The translations under genes and the position numbers were made by a program. From positions 143,140,305 to 143,204,304 of the forward strand of contig OY998176.1 of assembly GCA_963921935.1 (NCBI GenBank): a stretch of DNA of 64,000 nt. The letters are read 5' to 3'. Positions within the stretch are counted from its first letter, which is position 1, and the number at the start of each line of letters is the position of its first letter. Of this stretch, positions 19,591 through 32,313 are shown piece by piece. The notes under the pieces were generated by a model, which made no database searches, was not told where the DNA came from, and was given only the letters and a program-made list of their open reading frames with translations. Source of the stretch: Galeruca laticollis (Eukaryota > Arthropoda > Insecta > Coleoptera > Chrysomelidae).

Positions 19591-22093
19591 GAAGAGTGGA
19601 AGTACCAAAGGCACTAAGTACCAAAATCTAAATATTCTGAGTATTTTCTTAAAATGGTTCTAAATGGCGTCGCCAATACCTCCTCAAAGGTTCTAAGTGC
19701 TATCTAATTTCTTAGCTTATATAAACGAAAATAAGATGGCGCTGGGTACTACAGTCCAGGAGGTTTTATGGAGAAAGGTTATAAGTGCCAATGTTTACTC
19801 ACAGTAAAAGTACGTCTTAGTTTGTGTGTGTATTGGGCTGAATTTACGGTGTAATCATGGAAATTGATCCAGAAAAGAATAAAGGAAGGTCTATAGAAGA
19901 ACAAAGGAAGAAAAGGCATGCTGGAAAGACATATCTTAAGAGAAATAAGACTGAAGTTGGTCACAAAAATCCGCCTGATGAACAGGTAAGAAAGTTTCGG
20001 TTATGGCGGGAGAGTGTAGTGATGGCGGGAATGTGTGTAGTAGTTTAGGGAGCTTACACAAATGTTTTTGTTTGAAATGCTAGGGGGACATAATGTTTCG
20101 TACCAATGAAAATAAAATTAGTTTGTTCGTGGGATTCCACTTAACTGTGTGCATTCCTTTTTCAGGTGCAGTGCAAATGCTATTATGACTGCAAAAAAAT
20201 AACGTATCAACGAAAGCTTCAACTTTTTGAAAGATTTTATGCCGAAAACTATAAAACTCAAGGCACATATTTAATGGGGTTGATAAATTTAGTGAAAATA
20301 AAAAGACGTCGGCATGGAAAGTATGAAACTGCATTGGACAGTAAAAGACAAACAACTATATCGTATACAGTTCCAGATCAAGATGGAAATTTCGTTCAAA
20401 TATGCAGAAAGACATTTATGGATTTTTTTGACGTTACTCAAAAACGTTTAGTTGGTCTAATAAATAAGAAGAAAATGGGAGATACCACATTTACAGACAG
20501 GCGTTCAAATAATAAGCCAAGCAAATTTACAGATAATGACCGTCAGCTGATCCATCAACATATAAATTCCTTCCCCAGAGATGTCTCGCACTACTCACGT
20601 GCCAAATCAGAGAAGCAGTTTTTGAGTCCCAATTTAAATATCCACAGACTTTTTAAATCATTTTTAGAAAAAAAAAGGGTCTTCCGTGAGCTATAAGTTT
20701 TATGGAAGGGTATTCAAAAGCGATTTTCCGAAATTAAGCTTTCATCGCCCTAGAGTTGATACATGCCATATGTGTGATAGGCTAAACTGTGAGTCAAAGC
20801 AGAATAATAGTGACGGCACCAAGGCAAAAGCTCAGTTGGAACTTCACCATCGGAAAGTGGAGAAAGCTATGGCATATATGAAAAAGTAAAACGCTGATTC
20901 ACAACTTCCTGGTAGCGATAAATGTTCTATTTCGTTTGATTTACAACAGGTCCTATTTGTCCCCACTTTGACCCATTCGGATATGTTTTACCTGTCCCAA
21001 TTATCTTGTTACAATCTGGGGATTCATTTATCTGACAACAACCATGCTTTTATGTGCACGTGGCATGAAGGCGTCAGTGGTCGAGGAGGTAACGAGGTTG
21101 CATCTACCCTTCTTCAAGTCTTAAATTCTGGTGTTACGGAAAAAAAGCATTTGCTACTATGGAGTGACAACTGTACGAGGCAAAATAAGAACAGAATGGT
21201 AATATTTGTTTTGGTGTTCCTTGTTCTCCATCAAGTTTTTGACACAATAGAGTATAATTTCCTTATTAGTGGCCACAGCTTTATGTGTTGTGATAGGGAC
21301 TTCGCTCTGATTGAGAAAAGGAAACGCGTTATGAAGGCAATAATACCCAATGATTTACAGGAAGTGATAACTTCCGCAAAATATGATCCTCCTTTTCAAG
21401 GTATTGACATGTCCGTAAATGGATTTTGGAATATACAAGAAGCTGCTGATACGTATCTCAACACAAAAAAATTGAATATAAGTAAAGCGATAAGAATAAA
21501 AGTTGATTGTAATAATCCAACGATTCTTCAAATGAAAGAAACCTTCTCCGATATCAAGGCATGGAAACCAGTCAATATACTGAAAAACGGAAAAACTCTT
21601 GACGACCTAAAATCTGCAAAATTATCACTTTTACCCCCTGAAAATAAGATTTCTGTGAATAAAAAAAAATCATTAACGTCTATGATTCCTTACCTGGAAA
21701 ATCCTGAACATAAAGCATTTTACAGAGAACTTCTCAACATACAAGAGAAAAGCTTGGGACCTAGTAGCAGTTCCACTCACCTCTAGTTGGTACTTATAAC
21801 CTATAAATTAAGTGGCACTTAGGACTCATCTTTTGTTATTACTTATAACCTTTGCTAATTTCATAACTTGGCACTTATGCCTTTTCAGTTTTAGTTAAAG
21901 AAAATAATATTAATTTGAATGTTATAATAAAATTTTTAGCCTAATATTTTATGAATTACTTCTTCCACTTGTTAGGAAATGTTGTGAATTTTTTCAGGTA
22001 AAAAGTACAAAAAATACATTTGATACACTTGTTTTCTTGATTATCTCATATTTATGAATTTGGTACTTAGTGCGTTTGGTACTTCCACTCTTC
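19591..22093 (+). mobile_element. Sola-like DNA transposon inside gypsy copy 2
   Basis: 2503 bp with about 35-bp inverted ends (GAAGAGTGGAAGTACCAAA, then GCACTAAGTACCAAA, one mismatch). It is flanked by a 4-bp AACT duplication (19587-19590 and 22094-22097). In copy 1 the same gypsy position is uninterrupted, which proves the insertion. It encodes one transposase (19857-21786) on the strand opposite to the gypsy frame. The 4-bp duplication and protein type suggest a Sola-like group; that label is tentative. Confidence 0.85.
19857..21786 (+). pseudogene. DUF7869-like / Sola-type transposase
   Basis: Exon 1 is 19857-19985 (MEIDPEKNKGRS...), a GT-AG intron 19986-20165 follows, and exon 2 starts at 20166 with a cysteine-rich segment (VQCKCYYDCKK). 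Later come a C-x2-C pair (DTCHMCDRL, about 20758-20784), SFDLQQ (first catalytic Asp candidate), WSDNCTRQNKN (second, about 21160) and GHSFMCCDRDFALIEKRKR (third acidic set, about 21270-21325). This order is that of the RNase-H-like DDE proteins labelled DUF7869 in insects and cnidarians. Two defects: a frameshift in an A-run near 20667-20676 and an in-frame TAA at 20887-20889. A serine-rich tail ends at 21786. A few single-base changes separate it from an intact frame, so it is fairly young. Confidence 0.7.
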
Positions 22094-22097
22094 AACT

Positions 22098-22505
22098 GGG
22101 GTTGTAGCTGCAAATTAATATCTGAACCCCGGTATCTTGGAAGATCACCTCTATCATGTTCCTGATGACTCGGCAATCCAACTGGTTACTCGCTATCTTA
22201 GGCATAGCCAGTTTCTTCACATTGGATTCCAACACATGGTCTCGGAGGTAACGAAGTGCTTCCCACACATCGCGGTAGGTAGATCGATCTTTAAATTCAT
22301 CTTTAGTTCTCACGTAGAAGACGTACCGCGAATTATGTTTCAGTTTCAGTGTCTTGCCAGTGGCTGGAATCTGGTCTTCAAGTTTTTCTAATTGCCCGAA
22401 CTTCTTTCGAAAGACGGTTGCCAACCCTCGTGCGTTCTTGATACGGACGGGGATGTTGTATGCCAGTCAATAATCTTCCGGGAGAGTAAACAAATCTTGT
22501 CGTTG
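22098..22505 (-). pseudogene. TARG1/OARD1-like macrodomain of gypsy copy 2
   Basis: The integrase frame runs into QRQDLFTLPEDY, meets TGA (22467-22469) and continues in the same frame with LAYNIPVR, ARGLATVFRKKFGQLEKL, YVFYVRTK (Lys codon 22302-22304), STYRDVWEALRYL and LAMPKIASNQLD. A final strand (VQILICSYNP) ends at the Sola-like insertion. The candidate Lys and Asp of the macrodomain hydrolase branch are both kept here and in copy 1. The stop sits at the same codon in both copies. The module could counter host ADP-ribosylation, but no activity is shown by sequence. Only profile searches can confirm the fold. Confidence 0.65.
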
Positions 22506-25500
22506 TTCTGAAGTAACTCCAAATCTAGCTTTCCCGGTACCTCCATACGCGCCCATAAAATCATCGAAGGTAGGGTCAGACACATCTCGAATAAGGTTTA
22601 CTCCTTCCTCTAGGTCATGGTCTCCTTCGAATTGCGCTAGTCGGTATTGGTGAACTTTTTTTGGTTTTCCGTTGGGGATCTTGCTTATGCGATATATAAC
22701 ATCATTGATCCTTCTCTTGATTAAGTATGGACGTTTCCACGATTTTTGTAATTTTGGAGAAAATCCTTTTTTCCTCGTCGGGTTGTGTAACCATACTTTG
22801 TCCCCTTCTTTAAAACCGCCTTCTGTGGCCTGCGAGTCGTCCCGGCTTCTCATTATGTCGCTGGCAACTTGAAGATTTGTTCGAACTAATTCATGAATAT
22901 CATCCAGCCTTCTTCTCAATTGGATAACGTAGTCTTCTCCTGCTAGATCTTCTCCAGGGCGACAGCCAAATTCCAGGTCACAAGGAAGCCTCATTTCACG
23001 TCCAAACAGGATTTTCGCAGGTGTTTCACCCGTGGACTCTTTGACGGCAGATCGATAAGCCAATGCAAATAGGGAAAGATACTGGTTCCAATCTCTCTGA
23101 TGGCTGGATACTACTTTGAACAGGTATTTTCCAATAGGCCTGTTCATTCTCTCGACCATTCCATCTGACTGTGGATGTAATGCTGTTGTCCTGGTCTTCG
23201 TTCCCAGCATCTCGAAAATCTCCTGGAATAGATGACTTTCGAAATTTCTTCCCTGGTCGCTGTGGACTTCCAAGGGCAATCCATATCGGATGATAAATTA
23301 TTTCACCAATACATCCGCAACAGTTGTGGTCTCTTGGTTCGAGATAGCGTAAATTTTCACCCACTTCGTGAAATAATCCATTACAACCAGTATGTATTTG
23401 CTACCATTTTCTGTCGTCGGAAATGGTCCAGCGATATCTAAAGCAATCCTTTCGAAAGCGCTTCCAACATTATACTGTTTCATAGGTGCCTTTCTCTTGT
23501 GATGTGGTCCATTACTCGTAGCACAAGTCGTACATTTCTTACACCAGTCCTTCACATCGTCGGAGCTGTTCATCAAATAAAACCTTTCACGGACTCGCTG
23601 AAGGGTTTTCTTCACTCCCAGATGACCTCCCGATGGACTGTCGTGTAACTTCTTCAGTACCTCAGCTACTCTCGTTCTAGGGATAACTAGCTGTCTCCTC
23701 ATCTCGGAACCATAATCGTTTTCAAGGACTCTTTTTAACAGCCCTTCTTCCAGGACAAGGGAGTCCCACTGAGCCCAATACGTCTTGATTTTCGGTGAAA
23801 ATCTTTACACTTCTTGCCAGGTAGGTCGCCGATTTTCTTTCTTCCGTTGCCGAATCTTCTTTAGGCAAGGATCATTCTCCTGTTCTTCTCTGAACCTGGT
23901 GGGTGACCATTCTTCATTGACTACAGTAGTTCTTGAAACTGCAGCTTCCCTAGATTCCGCCTTTTTGCAGTGGGAGCAGTCTGTTGTGCACGGCCGTCTG
24001 GACAGGGAGTCGGCATTTCGGTGACTCACACCAGCTCGATGTTCGATGTTGAAATCGTACTCTTTAAGTCGTTCAATCCATCTAGCGATCTGGCCCTCGG
24101 GATTCTTGAACTGCATCAACCACTTGAGTACTGCATGATCAGTCCTGATTAAAAAGTTCCTACGAGATACTGGTAAAAGTGTTCCACGGACTTCACTACC
24201 GCCAAAAGTTCTCTTCTCGTGACGCACTAGTTTAGTTCTGGTTTGGAGAGGACTTTACTGAAATATCCCAGCACTCTTTCTTGCCCTCCTTGGATCTGTG
24301 AGAGCACTCCTCCAACTTCTACGTTGCTTGCGTCAGTGTCAAGAATAAAGTCTCCCTCTGACAATGGATATCCTAATATCGGCGCCGAGGTTAAATGCCT
24401 CTTCAAGGTTTCAAAAGCTGTTTGACAGTCTTCGTCCCATTGGAAAGCTCTTGATTCTTCTGTAAGTCGAGTTAGAGGGTTGGCAATATCTCCAAACTTC
24501 CTGATAAATCTTCTATAATACGTGCAAAGTCCAAGGAAACTCCTGATTTGATGTTTGTCGGTTGGTTGCGGCCATTGCTGAATGGAAGCAATTTTCTCTG
24601 GATCCACCGCCACTCCTTCATTGCTCACTATATGACCTAGATAGTTGACTCGGTTTTGGAACAGCTGACATTTCTTCGGGTTTAACATGAGCGGGGCAGC
24701 TTGGAGTCGTTTGAATACGTCTTCCAAATTCTTCAGGTGTTCGTCAAATGTCTTCCCCAGTACTACGATATCGTCCAAATAGACCAGGCGTGTCTTCCGA
24801 GACAACCCTCTCAATATATTTTCCATGAGTCATTCAAATGTCGCAGGCGCATTACAGAGCCCGAATGGTATGACGTTGAATTGCCATAATCCAGATCCGG
24901 TGGTCTTTGTCTTCTGGGTCCATTTCCACTTGCCAATAACCAGACTTCAGGTCCAAGATGGAAAACAGTTTGCTGCTGGCCAAAGTATCTAGCGTATCGT
25001 CAATTCGCGGCAGAGGATAGCTGTCTTTCTTCGTCACGTTGTTTATCTGGCGATAATCCACGCAGAATCTCGTAGTTCCATCCTTTTTCTTAACGAGCAC
25101 TACTGGAGACACTCATGGACTAGTAGATGGTTCTATTACTTTTTCTTCAGCCATCTCTCGAATTATTCTTTCAGCTTCCTCTCTCTTCGCTCGTGGAAGT
25201 CTTCGAGCTGATTGCCTAATTGGCTTAGCATTATCAGTATCGATTTTGTGTTTGACGGCTGATGTTCTACCAGTCTTTCCTCCTTTTGGTACGAATAAAT
25301 CTAGATACTGCAAGAGAAATTCTCTCATTCTCTTTTTTTCAGCTCGATCCAAAGATTGACAACATTTGTTCGAATCTGGCATTAGAATTGTCAGTGGTCG
25401 TTGTTTGATTAACTTTAGACGTCACTGGTACGCAGGATCCAATCTTGGTTTCCTCCTTGATGGTAACTGGGTAATCGTTCACGTTTATCAATCGTACAGG

Positions 25501-26230
25501 GATCTCCTTCGCCAACGTAACCAATCCTTTTCCAGTTAGTACTCCTTTGCCAACCTCTTCGTCGCGGTTCCTTGGCTCCATCATAACCGGTATACTTTCC
25601 TCCATGACTCCCTGTAGCCGTGCTACTATCTTGGTTTCGCTTCGTGCAGGTAGAACGGTATCTTCCTGTACAGCTGCCAACACCGCGCTGCCTTCATATG
25701 GATGAAGGAATACCTCCTCGGAACCCACTTTAATGGTTCTGTTTCTAGTCTAATTGGAAACCATGTACATTCAATACGTCCATTCCCAGAATCACGTCTT
25801 CTTCAATGTCAGCTACGATTACCGTATGCGTGAACTTTTCTGCGCCAATTCCTAATTGTATTTGTGTTTCCCCGTGAACGTTGGCACTCTCGCCTGTGGC
25901 GGTCCGCAGTCTCAGTCTCGTTGGTAAAAGCTTCTTCTTGGAGTTTATTATTTCTGGTCGTATAATGGTTCTAGTTGCTCCAGTGTCAACCAGCAGAGCA
26001 TATTTCTTGCCATTTACTTCGCCATACACATATACACTATCGTTGCGACATCTGAGAGAAGCTATCAGTATGAAAGGGTCTTTGGAATGATCAGCGGTCG
26101 GTGCTGCCCCCTCGCGACCCGTTCTAGTTTTCCTGTGACTGGGGTTCTTGGTTTGCAGGAGTCTTGGGGCGCTTACAAGAACTACGTACATGCCCTAGCT
26201 CGCCACAATTCCAGCATCTGATCTTTCTCG
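22467..26230 (-). pseudogene. pol of gypsy copy 2 (protease, RT, RNase H, integrase)
   Basis: On the minus strand: a zinc knuckle CWNCGELGHVRSSC (about 26165-26215), then protease with LLVDTGATRTII (about 25968-26005). Reverse transcriptase follows with VVLVKKKDGTTRFCVDYRQ (about 25050-25105), LDLKSGYWQ, YLDDIVVLG (about 24755-24781) and LGLCTYYRRFI. RNase H has DTDASNVEVGGVLSQ and LIRTDHAVLKWL. Integrase has the H-C-C zinc region (WCKKCTTCATSNG, about 23515-23553), ALDIAGPFP, HSDQGRNFES and MVERMN (D, D, E), then a tail with WKRPYLIKRR. Breaks include TGA for an expected Trp at 25113-25115 and stops or shifts near 25740, 24840, 24227, 23805 and 23298. Domain order is Ty3/gypsy. Confidence 0.88.
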
Positions 26231-26242
26231 GCTTCTTGTTTA

Positions 26243-26860
26243 TCATACTTTTCATTAAACTGAAGAACTGGTCAAATCTGTCTTCGTAACCTTCTTCTTG
26301 GATGGTCCTAACTTTGTTGTAACCCGAAGCCTTCGTTCACTGCCTTCTCCCTATCGGACCAGTTATTCATTCTAGCGGCTGCATATCTCGATCTTCTTTT
26401 GTTCTGCTGGCGTGTCTTGTGTTCTTAAATCTGTTATCTTACTCTCTAACTTCTGGATTTTCTCGTCCATCGTTGTCATTTTTTCCTCAATATCCGATTT
26501 TAGAGACGAAATTTTATTTTCAACGTCAGCGGAAATGTCGTTTTTCATTAATAAGATATCGGCAGAGAGTTTGTCCATGTTAGCAGAGATATCGTTCTCC
26601 ATGGTTGAAATCTTCTCGTCCATGGCAGAAAAATCGTTTTTCACATTAGTTGAAATCTTTTCTTCCATGGCAGAAATTGACGAGAATACGGTGGAAGCCT
26701 CGTCATTGAATAAAAATAATTCTGGATCAAAGCCGTCATTTTCCAGTGCCACTTTAAGTCTTTCTACTAATTCAGTTTTCTTACCGGACGTTTCCAACTC
26801 ACGATCTTCCAATTCTGCTCTTAATTCCGCCACTTTGAGGTCACTTAGTCTCTTGGCCAT
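26243..26860 (-). pseudogene. gag of gypsy copy 2 (SAP domain; capsid deleted)
   Basis: ATG at 26860 is 24 bases past the primer site. Residues 3-40 are the same SAP-like text as copy 1 (RLSDLKVAELRAELEDREL). A coiled coil follows (KISTNVKND, DKLSADILL, KMTTMDEKIQKLESKI). The frame stops at 26372, and the next recognisable text (NNWSDREKAVN, about 26335-26370) jumps to GFGLQQ, so the capsid core is lost. The shared N-terminus shows SAP-gag is a family trait. Confidence 0.8.
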
Positions 26861-26883
26861 TTTTGAGTAGCAATTTATTTGTA

Positions 26884-26904
26884 TTATCCCACTTCTGACA
26901 CCAA
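26884..26904 (-). other. Primer-binding site of gypsy copy 2
   Basis: Minus strand TTGGTGTCAGAAGTGGGATA directly follows the LTR end, the same site as 2395-2412 in copy 1 but with one more consensus base (GTGGGA for GTGAGA). Confidence 0.75.
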
Positions 26905-27358
26905 TGTAAGGTTTTGCTAATTTATTTAAACAGCAAACGGGTGGTATACCTTTTAAACACTCGGTCGGTTCACTTAATTAACTTATTTAAACACTACACT
27001 TTTCACTAATTATATACACAGTATATTCGCTTAAACTAATTTATATAAACACTCATTTATATTCACTTATTTACTTGTTTATCTCACGATGTCAAATTAT
27101 AAACTAAACTTATACGCTGATCGGTCCTTTATATATATTAGTGCCTTTTTTACTAGAGAATTCTAGATTGTGGCTTACACACACAAAAACAATTGGCTCT
27201 CGCATTTTCTAGATAACACTGGTCACAAAAACAATGTTTAGATAAGATAATCGTAAACAGTTATAAAAAAATCTGCGTATCCGCCATAATTTTAATGTTC
27301 ATACCTGGCTTAGACAGAGTCGGTTTTAGGGTCTATACCAGTGTGCTGTTTCGTAACA
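26905..27358 (-). repeat. 5' LTR of gypsy copy 2 (454 bp)
   Basis: On the minus strand it starts TGTTACGAAACAG at 27358 and ends CCTTACA at 26905. It is close in length and sequence to the copy 1 3' LTR. The flank after 27358 is ATAT. Confidence 0.88.
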
Positions 27359-27479
27359 ATATTTCAGACCGGAATTTCTTCTGTCACGGCAACATACTTC
27401 TCGTCCGAAACGGACTTTTCGCGTCCCCTCACCCTCTCCCCGCACTTCAGTCAAAACAGAACTTGGATTGCATAGTCAC

Positions 27480-28095
27480 TTTCTTTTCCTATTACAAACA
27501 CCCTAGCCAAGCACGTGAGATAATGTCTGCAGCATTAAGTTCCGACCGAAGTGCTAGAGCTAGAGATTTCTTGTACCTGTGATACACGATTGCTCACAAA
27601 CACATTCCACTGCGAGGGATGTCCCTTCAACCAGGACAGAGCGATTTGAGAATCAGACCATAAATTAATTGATTGAAGTTGAATTTTAGGCTTAAAAATT
27701 TGCATAATTCGTTGAGTGAATTTGGCTAACACTAACATTGCACAGAATTCTAATTTGGGAATGGTGAGCATTTTTTTAATGGTGATTTTGCACCCACTAA
27801 TGCACAATGGATGTTCCCATTTGCATATTTGAAGAGGAGATATAAGTTGCATCCAAATGCCACTGAACTGGCATCTAAGAATCCATGAGGTTGACATTCT
27901 ATGGGGTTTCCATTAATAAATAGATAGCGTGGAATCTTAACGTTGGAGAGAGAAGAAATACTGTTTACAAAATCTTTCCAAACGAGGATGATGGATTTAT
28001 TAGTGATTTCTTGATCCCATGAAAGTTTGTGCAACCATGTGCGATGCATTAATGTTTTTCCTTTAACAATGACGGCTTGAGTGAAGATCAGTAGT
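27480..28095 (-). pseudogene. BEL/Pao pol remnant (RNase H-like region)
   Basis: Minus-strand broken frames read QAVIVKGKTLMHRTWLHKL and LSWDQEI (near 28000-28085), then FVNSISSLSNVKIPRYLF. HGFLDASSVAFGCNLYL follows, then KKMLTIPKLEFCAMLVLAK, LWSDSQIALSWLKGHPSQW and FVSNRVSQVQEI (27550-27690), and NAADIISRAWLG (about 27510-27545). This is the RNase H region of BEL/Pao Pol. It adjoins the 5' LTR of gypsy copy 2. Two or more frameshifts are present. Confidence 0.75.
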
Positions 28096-31000
28096 TTACT
28101 GAAGTAACTCTAGTAACTTATTTTATTATTGTTACGCTTCTCTTTCTCTGTATATCTCTGAAATTCATTTCAATACCAGTCAAAATAAATAAAGACAAAT
28201 TAAAACCTTTCATTATATAGAACAAATATTCGTATATTTGATTCCAAAATTTCCATCGATGTCTGTTATGTTTGTAAAATGCTCGTTTTGTTTAGACGTA
28301 AGTTTTATTATATTATGTGATACGTAGCAAACAATGTTTATATGAACAATAATTCAATTGAACTGTATAAGTAGTATTAAAAACAACATTGAAATATATT
28401 ATTGTATTTTCCAAAACAAATACCTATTTATATAAATTGTTGAGTCGTTAATAATGAAAATCTTAGATTTTGCTGAATTTCATATAATCAATAAACCATT
28501 ATTTTATTTGCAAAGTGGGTCAATATATAAAACATTGTTAGCTTTCTATAGATTAATAATGTATTCATTATAACTTAATTGTTGGTTAATTCTATTTTGG
28601 AGCTACTGCATGGGTGATTGCTGGTAGAGAAGATCTTTTGGACAAAGTTGTGTAACTTTGCAAGGGAAGTTATCGTTTATGTGAAAATTATTTTGATAAA
28701 CATAAATACGAGGTGGTAAACTACAGAAAGTGCCTTTTACCAAATGCTCAGCCGACAATATTTCCAATGCTTGAAAGCTCTTCATCAAGAAATGAAGATA
28801 GTTATTGCAGTCATGTAGCACATTTGGTAAGCAATCAATAAGATTAGCAAAATTGTTTACACAATTATTCCCAATTGAGACATGAGTTAAAAGAATTATT
28901 TATTTGCTCCTTCTGTCCAGAATTAGCTACTTTATTGCACTACTTTATTACCTGAAACCTGGCTAAGTCACAGTTAGTCAAATTTATAACCCCCGAACAT
29001 CCTTGTCTACTGAAGTGAGAATGTATACAAACATTTCTAGCCTTTATTCTTTGACGTGGCTGGCAGGCACTGGCTCTTAGCCCAGTACTTTCTTTGTCTC
29101 ACTAAGAGGCATTGTTGTAGACTAGAGGGATTGGATCTGTTCCTCCTGAGAAATATTAATTCATGAAAGAACAGTGAACAGATACAGTTTCTGAAATTAT
29201 CGGTCATTTTTTACTAGTGATGATTGTCAAAAATGCACTCTCGGCTATGCTTATTCTTATTTTAAATTTTTTAGAGTTGTCATTATTTTTATTAATTACA
29301 TTTAGGTTTCAGTAGTCTAGTCCATACACTTTATAGGAAGGAATGTTTGGGTCATCGGTATCCACTACTAAGGTTATTTATGCTCATTTAAACTGTAAAC
29401 TTTGTTATTGTTTTTACGGCTCCATTAAGGAACAGCACTGTTCATTAGAACCCAACAGTTAATGGAAGAGTGAAGATTCACAGCTATGGGTCATACCAAG
29501 ACAATAAAATATTTTATTTTAAAATTATTTCAGTTGGAACAAATAAGATGTTTTCTAATATAAAGCATTATTATTTACCATGTTACAGGCTTATGTCGTT
29601 TTAATTTATATGGCTTCTTTTCACTTTATAATATAATATATAAAATCAGATATTTGTACCTACTAATTAATAAAATTTCTAGGTCAATTGAATAATTCAT
29701 GGAATAAAAGCTTTTTACATTTTAGGGATACTAGCAAAATTAAAAAAATATTTATGATAAGCTTTGATCTTGTTTATCATACTTTCATAAATGTATACCA
29801 AATAAATAACTCCAGGAGAGGTTATCACTGATTAATCATTCGTGGAAATTACCATTTATAAATTTCAATTACGACAAAATATTATTTTGTAATCTTTGAA
29901 TTAAACTAACTTTTAACTTCGGTAATTTGTATATTATTACCTATTAAGGTAACACGTAAAAGACTAGTTACATAGATTTTTGTATATTTAATATCCTCCC
30001 ACTAAACAAGAAACATAACAAGTCTTTTTTGTGATGTTATTTTTAGAGACTTTTCGTGATGTTTATTTAAAACGTTGATAAGACATCTCCTAGATGTCTT
30101 CATTTTATTACCAACTCTATTAACATCCATGTTATGTAAATAAAACATATTTTTGATACACACAATAATACTTGAATTCGCAGTTACATACACATCCTAT
30201 GAACTTGTTTTTAGCAACTTCCTATAGGAAACATTCATACGATGTTAATTTGTATACTTTTCACTAATATCACACACAGAACGTTACTGTAATATTACAA
30301 ATTAACATGTTTCTAAGATGATTACATGTTGCAGTCACTTTCACATCTTTCGAAATAAGTTTTAGTAAGTTCGTGTGATTACGTCTTTAAGATGTTAGTT
30401 CATAAAACTCTCAGTGATATCTCATATTAAAGATCACAGTAACATAAAAAAAAGAAAACAGAAGAGGAACTGACGAACGAACATTATCTGTGAAAACAAA
30501 TGACAAGTGTGAAATGGCGGATGGTTTTCAGTTTTGTGTTATATTTTATTTGCAGGAAGCACATTTTTTCAAAGTACTTGAATAAAGTGGTCTTCGTTTT
30601 CGTTAGTTCCTACTTAGCTTCAGTTTCTATGCTTAGTTATAATTCGTGTTATAATGGACGAACAACAGCTGTTATCGGTAAGTACCTATTCCAAAATCAT
30701 AATTATTAAAACTTAATACTCATTCAAGACTTTAATCGGCTATTATACATTGAAATCCCAGGTGGCGGAATTGTACACTAACATTATATAAATAGAGTTT
30801 AAAAAATAAGGGTTTTTTCAACTTTTAAAATATTTTAGTTAGTATGTATATTTTAAAAACGATTCACAATATTTTAAATCCTAGATATGCATTATACCCT
30901 ACAAAAAACTTAATATTGCAATAGGATAGATATTATTATTAATAATAAAACATGCTCATATGTTGGCAGAGATTTGAATCTAGAAGAAAATATTTTCAAT

Positions 31001-32313
31001 GTTCAAGATGTTTCAGAAGCTACTTACATAAATAAAATAAAAAACAAATAGTTGGTAATTATGTAAAGAAAGGGGAATAACTATTTCAGATAGTCTGATA
31101 CAGACATTGTATTAAACAGTCCAAAAAATATTTAATAGAGTATCTCTAGTTCTAGTTTTTGTAGTAGCAGTCATAGCCATCAATATAGTATTGCAGGTTT
31201 AGAAAATTTTAACATTAATACTAACAATTATTGTGAACAATTAGAGACTGTTTAAGACTTTCTGTTAAAAAGCTCATTTCCATTTTAAAATACACTGAAT
31301 ACAATAAAAAAGCTGTACAATGGTACCTATATTAATCTAGTTGAAGAATATGTAACTTATAGCACTGAATGCTCCAGTCAACAAACAGAATTTAATTATT
31401 TATTATTGTAGAAACACAGCTATTGGATACTCAATTCGATACAATTAATTATAAACTCATTTAACTTAATAATGTGTTCATATCTCTTCTTCAAAAGTAG
31501 TTTTTTTGTATTCAATGTATTAATAATGCCTAGTTTTCCAGGATGTTAATATACAATTTGTTCCAGGATGAAAATAACAAGATGAGAATAGTATATTATT
31601 TTATACAGAAAAGAAGTATGAATTTTTATGGCACACCTGAATTTACCTTTGAAACGGAGTGAGGCATGTAATAGAAGGTAAATCATGAAAAGTTACTTCT
31701 CGAAATAAACTATGTTGTTATTCCTTTGAAGAGCCCCGCATGTATCTTCTGGAAAATGGGTCCCAGTCAATTGGCTGAAAATCAAGTTTGATGTAGTTTA
31801 TAATGATCGATCAAAGGTCTCCATGGGCACAATTTGATCTAAAGTAATTGTTTTATTAGCTGCTGTTCAGAACACCAATAAATGTTTCACAGATAAGGAT
31901 TTTGAAGTGTACATTATGGAATGGTTGAGGCGTAAGAAAAAGTAATCGTAAGTAAACGATAGAATTTTCTTCAATCAGATTGGATTTCTGTTGATTTAAG
32001 GTAATGTTTCATAAAATCTTTATGGTGTAAAATTTTTATTAGTTTTAATATCATCAAAATCTATTCTAATAACTTTTCTGTAAACTAGCTGTAAAGTATG
32101 TGTATCCGTTAAACTTTATTAATTCAGTTTCAAAGTATGTTACATTATGGCAACTACAGATTAATATACCCTTTTATATTCCTTGCTTTCACTGAATGCG
32201 TTCAATAGTTTCCACTTTCCACACTTGTTATGTAATATGCTTTCACAATTTTATTTTTTTTAGGTTGTATTTTAATCCTTTATTGCTTGTTTTGCTATTT
32301 TATTTTAAATGTA
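28096..32313. other. Unassigned intergenic sequence
   Basis: AT-rich, no gene supported. Small frames at 28603-28821 (-), 30002-30193 (-) and 30500-30709 (+) show no recognised domain. The 28603 frame (LPPRIYVYQNNF; VTQLCPKDLL) has reasonable composition and could be a decayed exon. A possible degenerate element covers 29998-33727. Confidence 0.4.

Larger units (their letters stand above)
19082..27358 (-). mobile_element. Gypsy-type LTR retrotransposon, copy 2 (with SAP gag and macrodomain)
   Basis: Minus-strand element of the same family as 1711-5680. Order on the minus strand: 5' LTR 26905-27358, primer site 26884-26904, gag 26243-26860 (capsid deleted), zinc knuckle, protease, reverse transcriptase, RNase H, integrase, macrodomain, CCCH finger, 3' LTR 19082-19448. 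A Sola-like transposon (19591-22093) splits it between macrodomain and CCCH finger. Without that insert the element is about 5.8 kb. The right flank is ATAT and the left ATAG, a possible imperfect 4-bp duplication. At least six stops or frameshifts break pol. Confidence 0.9.

Noticed and set aside
28603..28821. Minus-strand gene sharing CACAACTTTGTCCAAA with the window end (63964-63979)
   Set aside because: One 16-base match within 64 kb is expected about once by chance, and the flanks do not align.
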